Origin: Candidatus Scybalocola faecavium
GTDB taxonomy: Bacteria > Bacillota > Clostridia > Lachnospirales > Lachnospiraceae
Reading direction: 5' to 3'
Assembly: GCA_018713145.1 (NCBI GenBank)
Contig: DVFP01000008.1
Span: forward strand, 1 to 54,947
DNA: 54,947 nucleotides
A model generated the notes under the pieces. That model made no database searches. It saw nothing but the letters and a program-made list of their open reading frames with translations, and was not told where the DNA came from. How positions within the stretch are numbered: position 1 is the first letter of the stretch; each line of letters opens with the position of its first letter. This document shows, piece by piece, positions 45,070-53,362 of this stretch. The translations under genes were made by a program, and so were the position numbers.

Positions 45070-47055
45070 ATGTCAAAGAAACCTTATTACATTACAACGG
45101 CTATTGCCTACACATCAGGCAAGCCCCACATTGGAAATACTTATGAGGCTGTGCTGGCAGACAGCATTGCCCGGTTTAAGCGGATGCAGGGGTATGATGT
45201 ACGTTTCCAGACCGGAACTGATGAGCATGGTCAGAAGATTGAGATTAAGGCCCAGGAAGCCGGTGTAACCCCAAAGGAATTTGTAGACAATGTTTCCGGT
45301 CAGATCAAAAGCATCTGGGATTTGATGAACACATCCTATGATAAGTTTATCCGCACCACAGATGAGGATCATGAAAAACAGGTTCAGAAGATCTTTAAAA
45401 AGCTGTATGACCAGGGTGACATTTATAAAGGCTATTATGAAGGAAAATATTGCACCCCCTGCGAGTCTTTCTTTACTGAAAGCCAGTTAGTGGACGGAAA
45501 ATGCCCGGATTGCGGCCGTGAAGTGGTAGACGCAAAAGAAGAGGCGTATTTCTTTAAATTAAGCAAATACGCGGATCGTCTCATTGACTATATTAATGAG
45601 CATCCGGAGTTTATCCAGCCGGAGTCCCGGAAAAATGAAATGATGAACAACTTCCTGCTGCCGGGCCTTCAGGATCTGTGCGTATCCCGTACAAGCTTTT
45701 CCTGGGGTATTCCAGTAGATTTTGATCCCAAGCATGTGGTTTATGTGTGGATCGACGCGTTAAGCAACTACATTACCGGACTGGGCTATGACCTGGACGG
45801 CAACAGTGATCCTATGTTTGAGAAATACTGGCCTGCGGATCTTCACCTCATCGGCAAGGACATTATCCGCTTCCATACCATTTACTGGCCGATCATGCTC
45901 ATGGCTCTGGATCTGCCTCTGCCTAAGCAGGTGTTTGGCCATCCGTGGCTGCTGATGAACGGCGGTAAGATGAGCAAGTCCAAAGGAAATATTATTTACG
46001 CCGATGATCTGGTGGATTTCTTTGGCGTTGACGCGGTTCGGTATTTTGTCCTTCACGAAATGCCTTTTGACAATGACGGAACCATTACATGGGAGCTGAT
46101 GGTAGAGCGGCTGAACTCTGACCTGGCTAATATTTTAGGAAACCTGGTCAACCGTACCATTTCCATGAATAACAAGTATTTTGGCGGCGTGATCTCAAAT
46201 CCCGGCGTTTGGGAGCCGGTAGACGATGATCTGAAGGCTGTAGCTCTGGCAATGCCCGGCAAGGTGGCTGAAAAGATGGATAAGCTTCGTGTGGCTGATG
46301 CCATTTCCGAAATCTTTACCTTACTGCGCCGGTGCAATAAATATATTGACGAGACGGAGCCATGGGTGCTTGCAAAGGATGAGTCTAAGAAAGACCGTCT
46401 GGCAACGGTGCTTTACAATCTGATGGAAGGCATCCGCATTTCTGCTGTATGCCTGGAGGCATTTTTGCCGGAAACTGCTGAAAAGATTTTAAATCAGCTG
46501 GGAACCCAGCGCCGCTCTTATGAAGAATTAGGAGAGTTTGGACAGCTTGAAACCGGCGGCCGTGTCATTGAAAAACCGGAAATCCTTTTTGCCCGTCAGG
46601 ATTTAAAAGAAGTGATGGAAAAGGTTGAGGCGATGCATGCCGCCAGGGCAACCCAGGAGGGTGAGGCTTCCAAAGAGGCAGCTCAGGAAGAAAAGGCTGA
46701 GGAAGAAGTCATGGACATTGAGGCAAAGCCGGAGATCACCTATGATGATTTCTCCAAGCTTCAGTTCCAGGTAGGCGAGATCATTTCCTGCGAGGAGGTT
46801 AAAAAGTCCAAGAAGCTTCTTTGCTCCCAGGTGAAGATCGGAAGCCAGGTAAAACAGATCGTTTCGGGTATTAAGAAATACTACTCTGCAGAGGAAATGG
46901 TTGGCAAAAAGGTTATGGTGGTCGTGAACCTGAAACCGGCAAAACTGGCAGGAATCCTGTCTGAGGGTATGATCCTGTGCGCAGAAGACGCTCAGGGCAA
47001 TCTGTCCCTTATGGTTCCTGAAAAAGAAATGCCGGCGGGGGCAGAAATCTGCTAA
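45070..47055 (+). CDS. metG: Methionyl-tRNA synthetase
   Basis: A 661-residue enzyme that charges tRNA-Met. It has a class I HIGH-like motif (YTSGKPHIGNTYE), a zinc-knuckle region (YCTPCESFF...GKCPDCG), and the signature loop GGKMSKSKGN. The C-terminal Trbp111/EMAP-like tRNA-binding domain (from about residue 555, DDFSKLQFQVGEIISCEEV) is fused, as in B. subtilis. A Lys/Glu/Ala-rich linker precedes it. CCAGGAGG lies before the start. It is controlled by the upstream Met T-box. Confidence 0.97.
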   Translation: MSKKPYYITTAIAYTSGKPHIGNTYEAVLADSIARFKRMQGYDVRFQTGTDEHGQKIEIKAQEAGVTPKEFVDNVSGQIKSIWDLMNTSYDKFIRTTDEDHEKQVQKIFKKLYDQGDIYKGYYEGKYCTPCESFFTESQLVDGKCPDCGREVVDAKEEAYFFKLSKYADRLIDYINEHPEFIQPESRKNEMMNNFLLPGLQDLCVSRTSFSWGIPVDFDPKHVVYVWIDALSNYITGLGYDLDGNSDPMFEKYWPADLHLIGKDIIRFHTIYWPIMLMALDLPLPKQVFGHPWLLMNGGKMSKSKGNIIYADDLVDFFGVDAVRYFVLHEMPFDNDGTITWELMVERLNSDLANILGNLVNRTISMNNKYFGGVISNPGVWEPVDDDLKAVALAMPGKVAEKMDKLRVADAISEIFTLLRRCNKYIDETEPWVLAKDESKKDRLATVLYNLMEGIRISAVCLEAFLPETAEKILNQLGTQRRSYEELGEFGQLETGGRVIEKPEILFARQDLKEVMEKVEAMHAARATQEGEASKEAAQEEKAEEEVMDIEAKPEITYDDFSKLQFQVGEIISCEEVKKSKKLLCSQVKIGSQVKQIVSGIKKYYSAEEMVGKKVMVVVNLKPAKLAGILSEGMILCAEDAQGNLSLMVPEKEMPAGAEIC

Positions 47056-47059
47056 TGTT

Positions 47060-47689
47060 ATGCTTGCCGTATATATTATTGAAATGATCGGAACCGTAGC
47101 CTTTGCCTCCTCGGGAGCCATGATTGGCATACGGAAAAATATGGATATTTTTGGAATTAATGTGCTGGCTGTGACAACAGCCCTGGGAGGCGGTTTGATC
47201 CGGGATCTGGTGCTGGGGATCAATCCCCCCAACATGTTTCGGGACAGCTCTTACGCCATTGCGTCGGTGATCACCGCCTGCCTGCTGTTTCTCCTGTTCC
47301 GGCTGCGCCAGGAGCTTTTGGCCAGTCATCTGGTGCAGGTCTATGAAAAATGGATGAATGTCATGGACGCCATCGGACTGGGAGCCTTTACGGTTATCGG
47401 TATTGACACGGCTTTGGAGGCCGGTTATGACAGTATTTTCCTCCTTCTTTTCGTAGGTGTCATTACCGGTATCGGCGGCGGCATGATCCGGGATATAATG
47501 GCAGGAAATACGCCGTTTGTATTTATTAAGCATGTTTATGCCTGCGCTTCCATTGCCGGGGCCGTGGCCTGCCTGATCCTGCGCCTGTTTTTTGGCGACA
47601 CGGCGGCCATGATCATTGGCGCGGCGCTGGTTGTGATCATCCGCCTTCTGGCGGCTCATTACCGGTGGAACCTTCCACGGGTCCAGTAA
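47060..47689 (+). CDS. UPF0126 / TRIC-like membrane protein
   Basis: A 209-residue, seven-helix protein made of two related halves (FASSGAMIGIRKNMDIFGINVLAVTTALGGGLIRDL and AIGLGAFTVIGIDTAL...GGGMIRDIMAGNTPF). The family includes YicG and prokaryotic trimeric intracellular cation channels; some homologues are linked to glycine uptake. It starts 4 bp after the metG stop and is probably co-transcribed. Confidence 0.85.
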   Translation: MLAVYIIEMIGTVAFASSGAMIGIRKNMDIFGINVLAVTTALGGGLIRDLVLGINPPNMFRDSSYAIASVITACLLFLLFRLRQELLASHLVQVYEKWMNVMDAIGLGAFTVIGIDTALEAGYDSIFLLLFVGVITGIGGGMIRDIMAGNTPFVFIKHVYACASIAGAVACLILRLFFGDTAAMIIGAALVVIIRLLAAHYRWNLPRVQ

Positions 47690-47772
47690 TAGAAAATGAA
47701 GCCTGCCGCAACATGAGCAGCCGGATAAAGCCTTGTGGGGGCAAAGCATTTTGAAAATGAGGAGTGTGATTT

Positions 47773-48708
47773 ATGGAATCTTATTATGATAAGGAATCCC
47801 ATAATAACCAGAAAAAAATCGCCGTCATTAATGACCTGACCGGATTTGGCCGGTGTGCCCTGACGGTAGCCATCCCTGTGATTTCTGTGATGGGGCTGGC
47901 CTGCTGTCCGGTGCCAACGTCCATTTTGTCCAATCATACGGCTTTTAAGTCCTGTTTTATTGACGATTATACGCCAAAAATGGACGCCTATATTCGGGAG
48001 TGGGAAAAGCTGGATTTGAAATTTAACGGGATTTACAGCGGTTTTCTAGGTTCCCAGGAACAGATGGATATTGTAAGGCGGTTTTTCTCCACATTTTCCT
48101 CTAAAGACACAGTAATCCTTATTGATCCGGTGATGGGGGACAATGGCAAGCCCTACCGGACGTATACGGCGTCCATGTGCCAGGCCATGAAAAAACTGGT
48201 CGCTTTGGGAAATTTAATTACCCCCAATGTGACCGAAGCCTGTATTTTAACAGACACCCCTTACAAGCCCCGGTGGACATGCCGGGAACTTAAGGTCCTC
48301 TCTGAAAAGCTTCTGGAAATGGGGCCGAAGAAGGTCGTTATTACCGGAGCGGCTGTGGAAGATGACGGCAGCCTGGGCCAAGAGCTTGGTGGGCAAGCAA
48401 TTGACGGGCGCCGGGGAGAGCTTTCAGAAAAAATGGAAATTTACGGCAATTATTGTATGGATGAAAAGGGAGGACGGCTCATTCCCTTTACCTCTGCCGG
48501 GCCATCCCGGTGCGGGACAGGGGATCTGTTTGCGTCTATTATCGCCGCAGATGCGGTCAATGGCATTTCTCTGGATGTATCGGTAAAAAAAGCGGCGGAT
48601 TTTGTCGCTAAGGCCATCCGCCTTTCCTCCCAGATGAAGATTCCGCCTACAGACGGGGTCAGCTTTGAACCCCTGCTTGGAGAACTTTCCTGCGAACCGG
48701 TGCTTTAA
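47773..48708 (+). CDS. Pyridoxal/pyridoxamine kinase (PdxY-like, ribokinase fold)
   Basis: A 311-residue protein. It starts with KIAVINDLTGFGRCALTVAIP (the substrate-binding NDLSGFG-like motif), then PTSILSNHT, IDPVMGDNGKPY, TPNVTEA and an anion-hole GTGDLFASI. It phosphorylates vitamin B6 vitamers, giving PLP, the cofactor PhnW needs. A GAGGAG site precedes the start. A ~25-residue insert around 200-230 is longer than in E. coli PdxY. Confidence 0.85.
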   Translation: MESYYDKESHNNQKKIAVINDLTGFGRCALTVAIPVISVMGLACCPVPTSILSNHTAFKSCFIDDYTPKMDAYIREWEKLDLKFNGIYSGFLGSQEQMDIVRRFFSTFSSKDTVILIDPVMGDNGKPYRTYTASMCQAMKKLVALGNLITPNVTEACILTDTPYKPRWTCRELKVLSEKLLEMGPKKVVITGAAVEDDGSLGQELGGQAIDGRRGELSEKMEIYGNYCMDEKGGRLIPFTSAGPSRCGTGDLFASIIAADAVNGISLDVSVKKAADFVAKAIRLSSQMKIPPTDGVSFEPLLGELSCEPVL

Positions 48709-48730
48709 GCACCGGTTTGTGTTTACTTTT
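48695..48730 (+). terminator. Terminator overlapping the kinase stop codon
   Basis: AACCGGTGC (48695-48703) pairs with GCACCGGTT (48709-48717). The stop codon lies in the loop/3' arm, and a T-rich tail follows. Confidence 0.6.
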
Positions 48731-48788
48731 GGGTTTAGCCGACAAAAGCGGCAGTACAATGCCAACACCGGAAAGGAGGATGGAGAAG

Positions 48789-50486
48789 GTGCAGAATAAA
48801 AAACTTCCTATTGGGATTGATGGGTTTGAAAAAATCAGATCCAATGATTTTTATTATGTAGATAAAACCATGTTTATTACAGAGCTTTTGCGCAACTGGG
48901 GTGAAGTTAATCTGTTTACCCGTCCCAGGCGCTTTGGGAAATCTTTGAACATGAGTATGTTAAAGTGTTTTTTTGAAATCGGCGGAAATAAAGCGTTGTT
49001 TGAAGGTTTAAAAATCGCGCAGGAGAAAAGCTTGTGCCAGGAATATATGGGGCGGTTTCCAGTTATTTCTATTAGTTTGAAAAGTGTGGATGGCCCCGAT
49101 TTTCAGACTGCGTTAATAGCATTAAAACGAGTTATTGGAAACGAGGCCCGCCGGTTTAGCTTTTTGCTGGAAAGTAATTGTTTGAATACAGATGATAAAG
49201 CTCTGTATCAGGGAATCGGAGCCATTAAGGATGGAACGTTTACAATGGACGAGAGCATCCTTATTGACAGCTTGAGAACCCTATCTGAACTTTTATATAA
49301 GCACTACAAAGAGAAAGTTATCCTTCTTATTGATGAATATGACGTTCCTTTGGATAAGGCATTTCAGAATGGTTATTATAATGAGATGGCAGGTCTTATA
49401 CGCAATATGTTTGGAAATGCCTTAAAGACCAACGACAGCCTGTATTTTGCTGTTCTTACAGGATGCTTAAGGATTTCAAAGGAAAGTATATTTACAGGAT
49501 TAAATAATCTGAAAGTGCACACGATTTCTGACGTCCGGTATGATGAATATTTTGGATTTATTGATGAGGACGTAGATGAACTGCTTTCGTTTTATGGTTT
49601 AACAGAATATAAACAGGTATTCCAGGATTGGTATAATGGCTACCTTTTTGGAAAAGTCCACGTTTATTGCCCCTGGGATGTAATCAATTATTGCGATGTT
49701 TTGATGTGGGATAAAGATGCTGAACCGGAGAATTACTGGGCCAATACAAGCGGCAATGATATTATCCGGCGCTTGCTTAAGCGGGCGGATCAGACAACCC
49801 GGGATGAAATCGGACAGCTCATTAACGGAGGAACGATTGTAAAAACAATCCGGCAGGAATTAACTTACCGGGATATTGAAGATTCAATTGATAATATTTG
49901 GAGCGTACTGTATTCTACCGGCTATTTGACCAGGAAAGAACGGCTTCCTGGAAAGCAGATGCGTTTGGCTTTGCCGAACCGAGAGGTAAAAGAATTGTTT
50001 ATTGACTTGGTTGAGGATTGGTTTCAGGAAACTACTTATAGTAATATGACCAGGATTCACCGGTTTTGCGCAGCATTTCCTCAAGGTAATGTACCTGTGA
50101 TTCAGGAAATGCTTCATGATTATTTATGGGATTCTATCAGTATAAGGGATACGGCAGTGAGAAAGAATATGAAGGAAAATTTTTATCATGGTATGCTGCT
50201 GGGACTTTTACGCAGTCAGGGAAACTGGCTGATTCAGTCTAATGCAGAAACCGGGGAAGGCTACAGTGATATTTCCATATGTACGCCGGAGCGCACAGGG
50301 ATCATCATTGAGCTGAAATATGCAAAACGGGGAGAACTCAAGGCAGCGTGTGAAAAGGCGCTGGAGCAGATTGAAGAGCGAAAATATGCCGCTGCCTTAG
50401 AACATCGCGGCATGAAAAAAATACTAAAATACGGGATTGCCTTTTACGAAAAAGACTGTATGGTTGTTATGGGCTCACGCCATTGA
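48789..50486 (+). CDS. AAA-ATPase-like protein with C-terminal PD-(D/E)XK nuclease-like domain
   Basis: About 565 residues. The GTG start at 48789 is 9-10 nt after GGAGG; the ATG at 48780 is immediately next to it. The N-terminal AAA-ATPase-like domain (LPIGIDGFEKIRSNDFYYVDKTMFI, TRPRRFGKSLNMSML, ILLIDEYDVPLDKA) is followed by a long linker and a PDDEXK_9-type core (GYSDISI...GIIIELKYAKR). Such genes are numerous in Lachnospiraceae and Bacteroidetes; function is not established, and a mobile or defence link is possible. Confidence 0.85.
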   Translation: MQNKKLPIGIDGFEKIRSNDFYYVDKTMFITELLRNWGEVNLFTRPRRFGKSLNMSMLKCFFEIGGNKALFEGLKIAQEKSLCQEYMGRFPVISISLKSVDGPDFQTALIALKRVIGNEARRFSFLLESNCLNTDDKALYQGIGAIKDGTFTMDESILIDSLRTLSELLYKHYKEKVILLIDEYDVPLDKAFQNGYYNEMAGLIRNMFGNALKTNDSLYFAVLTGCLRISKESIFTGLNNLKVHTISDVRYDEYFGFIDEDVDELLSFYGLTEYKQVFQDWYNGYLFGKVHVYCPWDVINYCDVLMWDKDAEPENYWANTSGNDIIRRLLKRADQTTRDEIGQLINGGTIVKTIRQELTYRDIEDSIDNIWSVLYSTGYLTRKERLPGKQMRLALPNREVKELFIDLVEDWFQETTYSNMTRIHRFCAAFPQGNVPVIQEMLHDYLWDSISIRDTAVRKNMKENFYHGMLLGLLRSQGNWLIQSNAETGEGYSDISICTPERTGIIIELKYAKRGELKAACEKALEQIEERKYAAALEHRGMKKILKYGIAFYEKDCMVVMGSRH

Positions 50487-50504
50487 CAGAACATGGTGAA
50501 AACT

Positions 50505-50541
50505 ACAGAATCCAGTCAAAAAACGACAGAATCCGGTCAAA
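50505..50541 (+). promoter_or_regulatory. Tandem LytTR binding repeats upstream of the regulator operon
   Basis: ACAGAATCCAGTCAAA (50505-50520) and ACAGAATCCGGTCAAA (50526-50541) have a 21-bp period, two helical turns. This is the spacing known for LytTR dimers. A closely related pair lies at 53097-53133. Confidence 0.8.
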
Positions 50542-50542
50542 A

Positions 50543-50571
50543 AGGTCACGGGCCGGAAAATCGTGTATAAT
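50543..50571 (+). promoter_or_regulatory. Promoter of the LytTR operon
   Basis: A perfect TATAAT (50566-50571) has a poor -35 (AGGTCA, 50543-50548) right beside the repeats, consistent with activation by the regulator. Confidence 0.7.
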
Positions 50572-50582
50572 AAACATAGGCG

Positions 50583-50684
50583 TCCCTAAAGGGATACCCC
50601 TATGCCGTTAAGGACACGGCAAAAACAGTGAAATCCCTAAAGGGATACCCTTATGCCGTTAAAGGCGCGGCAAAAACAGTGAAA
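50583..50684 (+). repeat. Tandem leader repeat, locus D (LytTR operon)
   Basis: Two 51-bp units (50583-50633, 50634-50684). Each has TCCCTAAAGGGATACC, then TATGCCGTTAAGG-type sequence with a GCCG...CGGC stem, then CAAAAACAGTGAAA. It begins about 5 nt after the inferred transcription start and ends at the ribosome site. Confidence 0.85.
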
Positions 50685-50694
50685 GGAGGAGAAG

Positions 50695-51498
50695 GTGGAA
50701 TCGTTTAGAGATGAAATGCGTGAAATATCTGAAAGCAGCGTCCGGGAAAACCAGACGCCTTTGAAGGTAAGGATCGCGGCGGTGGATGATGAACCGCAGT
50801 TTACCCAGCAAATAGCGGACATTGCCGAAGCTTTTTTTAAAGACCGGAAAGAAGATTTTCAAGTCTGCCAATACCAATCTCCCCGGGAACTGGTTATGGA
50901 TGTGGATCATGGAATGTATTTTGATATTTATTTTTTGGATATTGAGATGCCTTCCATGAATGGTATGGCCTTGGCCCAGCATATCCGGGAAGTCTATCTG
51001 GATCCTTACATTATTTTTGTCACCGCGCATATGAAGTATTCCATAAAATGTTATGAATATAACACATGGCGGTACATTGTGAAAGAATCTGTAGATCAGG
51101 ATTTGCCTCAAGCCCTTGAGAGTCTTCTTGAAAATATGAAAAAGCGGGAATACCGGTTTTACATTATTGACTCACCCAAAAGTACAGCGAAGTTAAATTA
51201 TGATGATATTTATTATCTTCATGTTGACGGAAAGTATACCTACTTCCATACGGCTCGCGGAATTTATAGAGATCGAAGGTCTATGAAGGTGGCTTTAAAG
51301 CTTTTAGATTCTCCGGTGTTTATGTTAGTCAATAAAAGTTATGTTGTACACTTAAGGCATATTATGGAAATAAGAGACCAGTGGGCGATTATGCGGGATG
51401 AGGAGAAGATTGACCTGAGCAGAGCGCAGCAAAATAAGGTTAGAAAAGCACTGCTGGATTTGTGGAGCAAGAAAGATGGATCTGGGATTAATCATTAG
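50695..51498 (+). CDS. LytTR-family response regulator
   Basis: A 267-residue protein started from GTG at 50695, after AAAGGAGGAGAAG. The receiver domain (residues about 24-145) has acidic pocket DD (31-32) and phospho-acceptor Asp82 (FLDIEMPSMNG). A LytTR DNA-binding domain (about 158-260) follows (INHxxx type: DIYYLHVDGKYTYFHT, FMLVNKSYVVHLRHI). An extra ~20-residue N-terminal tail precedes the receiver. It is the likely binder of the 21-bp repeats at its own promoter and at 53097. Confidence 0.9.
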   Translation: MESFRDEMREISESSVRENQTPLKVRIAAVDDEPQFTQQIADIAEAFFKDRKEDFQVCQYQSPRELVMDVDHGMYFDIYFLDIEMPSMNGMALAQHIREVYLDPYIIFVTAHMKYSIKCYEYNTWRYIVKESVDQDLPQALESLLENMKKREYRFYIIDSPKSTAKLNYDDIYYLHVDGKYTYFHTARGIYRDRRSMKVALKLLDSPVFMLVNKSYVVHLRHIMEIRDQWAIMRDEEKIDLSRAQQNKVRKALLDLWSKKDGSGINH

Positions 51499-52789
51499 TG
51501 GGATCATGATATTTATTACTACGGGATGCGGCATTGTCCTGGCCTCCCGGCCCTACCCTATGCGGTGGAGCGGCCTTTGGGCAAAAATCCTTTTAGGCGT
51601 CATCGTTGCGGGAGCATCCGCCTTTGCCTCTCTTAATTTGTACTGGTCAAAGTTTAGCACTAGTGAATATTATTTACGGGCAGCTTACCTGACGGCTATT
51701 ATTGTAATCTTTTTTAAAGGAAACTTTTGGAAAATCTTCTGCCGGAATCTTTTATATTGGTGGATGCTGATGATAATTTTCCAAACAGTGATTATGATGA
51801 TCTGTTTTATCCAAAGAGTCAGCCCGCGAGCCTATGGAGAAAATATAAATGGTATGCCGTGGCATGGATTGCATATTTGGTCAATGGTTGGGGTAAGCCT
51901 GATGGTCATTATATTGACCCGGTTCAGAAAAGGAAAGGCATTTTTAGAATTTAAACATAGAGCCAGCTATATTCTGTTGATTATTCCCATCCTTTTAAAC
52001 TTTTTTATTGATCCGGTGTTTTACTCTCAGGCAGTGGCATACCGTATCGTAACGAGGGAGACTTTAATATCCATGCTCCTTTTTGCCAATGTGACTGGAT
52101 GCATCATTGTGATCCTGGTAATATCACATTCTGTTTTTGTCCTGCGCCAAAAGGAACTTCAATCAAAGCAGGCTATGATACTGCTGGAAAACCAGTATGA
52201 AGCGATTCTTCAGCAGGAGGAGCAAAGAAGCCGGTGGCTTCATGACAGTATTCAGCAGGACATCCTTCTTTTAGGGTATCTTAATGCCGGGGAAGAAAAA
52301 CAGGCTCAGGCATATTTAAGGGAGCGCCTGGATGAAAAGCAGAAAGGAACGAGGCTAAGATATACGGGAATTTCGGCCATGGATTATATGCTGGAATACA
52401 AGTTAAAACGATTTCAGGACGATCAGATCCGCTTTCAATGTGATGCGGACGCGATGTTTTGTCCTTTCCCGGATGAGCAAATCTGCATTATCCTGGGAAA
52501 TCTTTTAGACAATGCGGCAGAAGCGGCGCGGGAGATTGAAAGCGGCAAGCGCTGGATCCATCTGACGGTTCGGACGGAAAATAAAATGTTTTATATGGAG
52601 ATGAAAAATCCATATACAGGGCAGCGAAAGCTTATGGACGGAGTCTGGGAAACAACGAAAACAGACCGGGAAAATCACGGAATCGGGTTAAAAACCGTCC
52701 GGGAACTGGTGGAGGAAAATGGCGGCGCCATAGATATTTCAGCGGTGGGCGGGATTTTTTCGGTAAGGATCAGCGTTATAAAACAATAG
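51476..52789 (+). CDS. GHKL sensor histidine kinase (AgrC-like)
   Basis: A 437-residue protein that overlaps the regulator gene by 23 bp. About six membrane helices (residues 1-225) form the sensor, as in peptide-sensing AgrC-type kinases. A dimerisation helix follows with the phospho-His at about 256 (SRWLHDSIQQDILLLGYL). Last comes a GHKL ATPase with N box NLLDNAAEA and G box GIGLKTVRELV. It probably senses a peptide; the one at 52816 is the prime candidate. Confidence 0.88.
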   Translation: MDLGLIISGIMIFITTGCGIVLASRPYPMRWSGLWAKILLGVIVAGASAFASLNLYWSKFSTSEYYLRAAYLTAIIVIFFKGNFWKIFCRNLLYWWMLMIIFQTVIMMICFIQRVSPRAYGENINGMPWHGLHIWSMVGVSLMVIILTRFRKGKAFLEFKHRASYILLIIPILLNFFIDPVFYSQAVAYRIVTRETLISMLLFANVTGCIIVILVISHSVFVLRQKELQSKQAMILLENQYEAILQQEEQRSRWLHDSIQQDILLLGYLNAGEEKQAQAYLRERLDEKQKGTRLRYTGISAMDYMLEYKLKRFQDDQIRFQCDADAMFCPFPDEQICIILGNLLDNAAEAAREIESGKRWIHLTVRTENKMFYMEMKNPYTGQRKLMDGVWETTKTDRENHGIGLKTVRELVEENGGAIDISAVGGIFSVRISVIKQ

Positions 52790-52815
52790 TTAATGAAACA
52801 GAGAGGAGGAAGAAC

Positions 52816-52947
52816 ATGGATAAAAATAAAGAAATGACATCTATTTTAGAAGAACTTTTAGAACTTCAAAAGTTTGAAGATGCGCAAGGCGAGATTGCAG
52901 AACCGGTATTTACAAATAACTCACTTTATTCTATTTTTTGCTGCTGA
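52816..52947 (+). CDS. 43-residue peptide ending in Cys-Cys, candidate signal or RiPP precursor
   Basis: Found by reading the sequence 3' of the kinase: ATG at 52816, stop TGA 52945-52947, with GAGAGGAGGAAG placed 5-12 nt upstream. The first ~29 residues are acidic and helical (SILEELLELQKFEDAQGEIAE), like a leader. The last 14 (PVFTNNSLYSIFCC) carry Thr33, Ser36, Ser39 and two terminal Cys. It shares the operon with the LytTR/GHKL pair and is followed directly by a terminator. No maturation or export gene is present in the window. Alternatives are an autoinducing peptide, a lanthipeptide-like precursor, or an unmodified peptide. Confidence 0.75.
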   Translation: MDKNKEMTSILEELLELQKFEDAQGEIAEPVFTNNSLYSIFCC

Positions 52948-52959
52948 TAAAGGTGTGAA

Positions 52960-52990
52960 GGACAGGATTTTCCCCTGTCCTTTTTCTTTT
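52960..52990 (+). terminator. Terminator of the LytTR-kinase-peptide operon
   Basis: GGACAGG (52960-52966) pairs with CCTGTCC (52974-52980), followed by TTTTTCTTTT. Confidence 0.88.
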
Positions 52991-53096
52991 GCAGCCAGAA
53001 GCCAAAGCAGTCGGGTTATACGGCCATTTCTGCGGGCAGCAAGCCGGACGGGTATGCTGTCTTGTCCGTCTGACGGCTGCCGTAAAACGCTCATAA

Positions 53097-53133
53097 ACAA
53101 TTTACGGTCAAAACATGACAGAATTCGGTCAAA
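53097..53133 (+). promoter_or_regulatory. Second LytTR repeat pair
   Basis: ACAATTTACGGTCAAA (53097-53112) and ACAGAATTCGGTCAAA (53118-53133) have the same 21-bp period. The second repeat lies 41 bp from the -10, against 40 bp at the operon promoter. Confidence 0.78.
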
Positions 53134-53158
53134 ACGGTTTTGGCAGGGGGAAAGGTGT

Positions 53159-53164
53159 TATAAT
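53159..53164 (+). promoter_or_regulatory. LytTR-controlled promoter toward the secreted protein or a small RNA
   Basis: TATAAT at 53159-53164, no good -35, activator repeats just upstream. Transcription would start near 53171. Confidence 0.7.
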
Positions 53165-53170
53165 GATTTT

Positions 53171-53259
53171 ACAGTAAATGTTGTTTTCCATTTGTGATGC
53201 TGTGGCTGGTGAAGCGGGCAGACTGTATAGCTATTTAACCAGTTTTTTTGCATTTACTG
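53171..53259 (+). ncRNA. Possible small structured transcript with U-run
   Basis: CAGTAAATG (53172-53180) can pair with CATTTACTG (53251-53259). CTGGT (53206-53210) pairs with ACCAG (53238-53242) before a 7-T run, a weak terminator. A 39-codon frame starts at 53178 (to 53297) without a ribosome site and would be almost leaderless. It could be an RNA product, a small peptide mRNA, or only the leader of the next gene. Confidence 0.3.
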
Positions 53260-53362
53260 CCAAGCTTTTAAAAATTGCAGCATCAAGCGAGGGGTGAGTC
53301 CGATGGGGTTAAATTTCTGTAGTTAAACAAAAAACAACAGGATAAAATGGGCGGTATAAGCT

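Noticed and set aside
50583..50684. CRISPR array
   Set aside because: Only two or three adjoining units without spacers, and each unit is itself a hairpin leader element.
52874..53197. 107-codon frame overlapping the peptide terminator
   Set aside because: It crosses the peptide gene in another frame, a terminator and the LytTR operator; not a plausible protein.
53178..53297. Phenol-soluble-modulin-like gene
   Set aside because: The frame is open and amphipathic, but no ribosome site and only a 7-nt leader; not strong enough to list as a gene.
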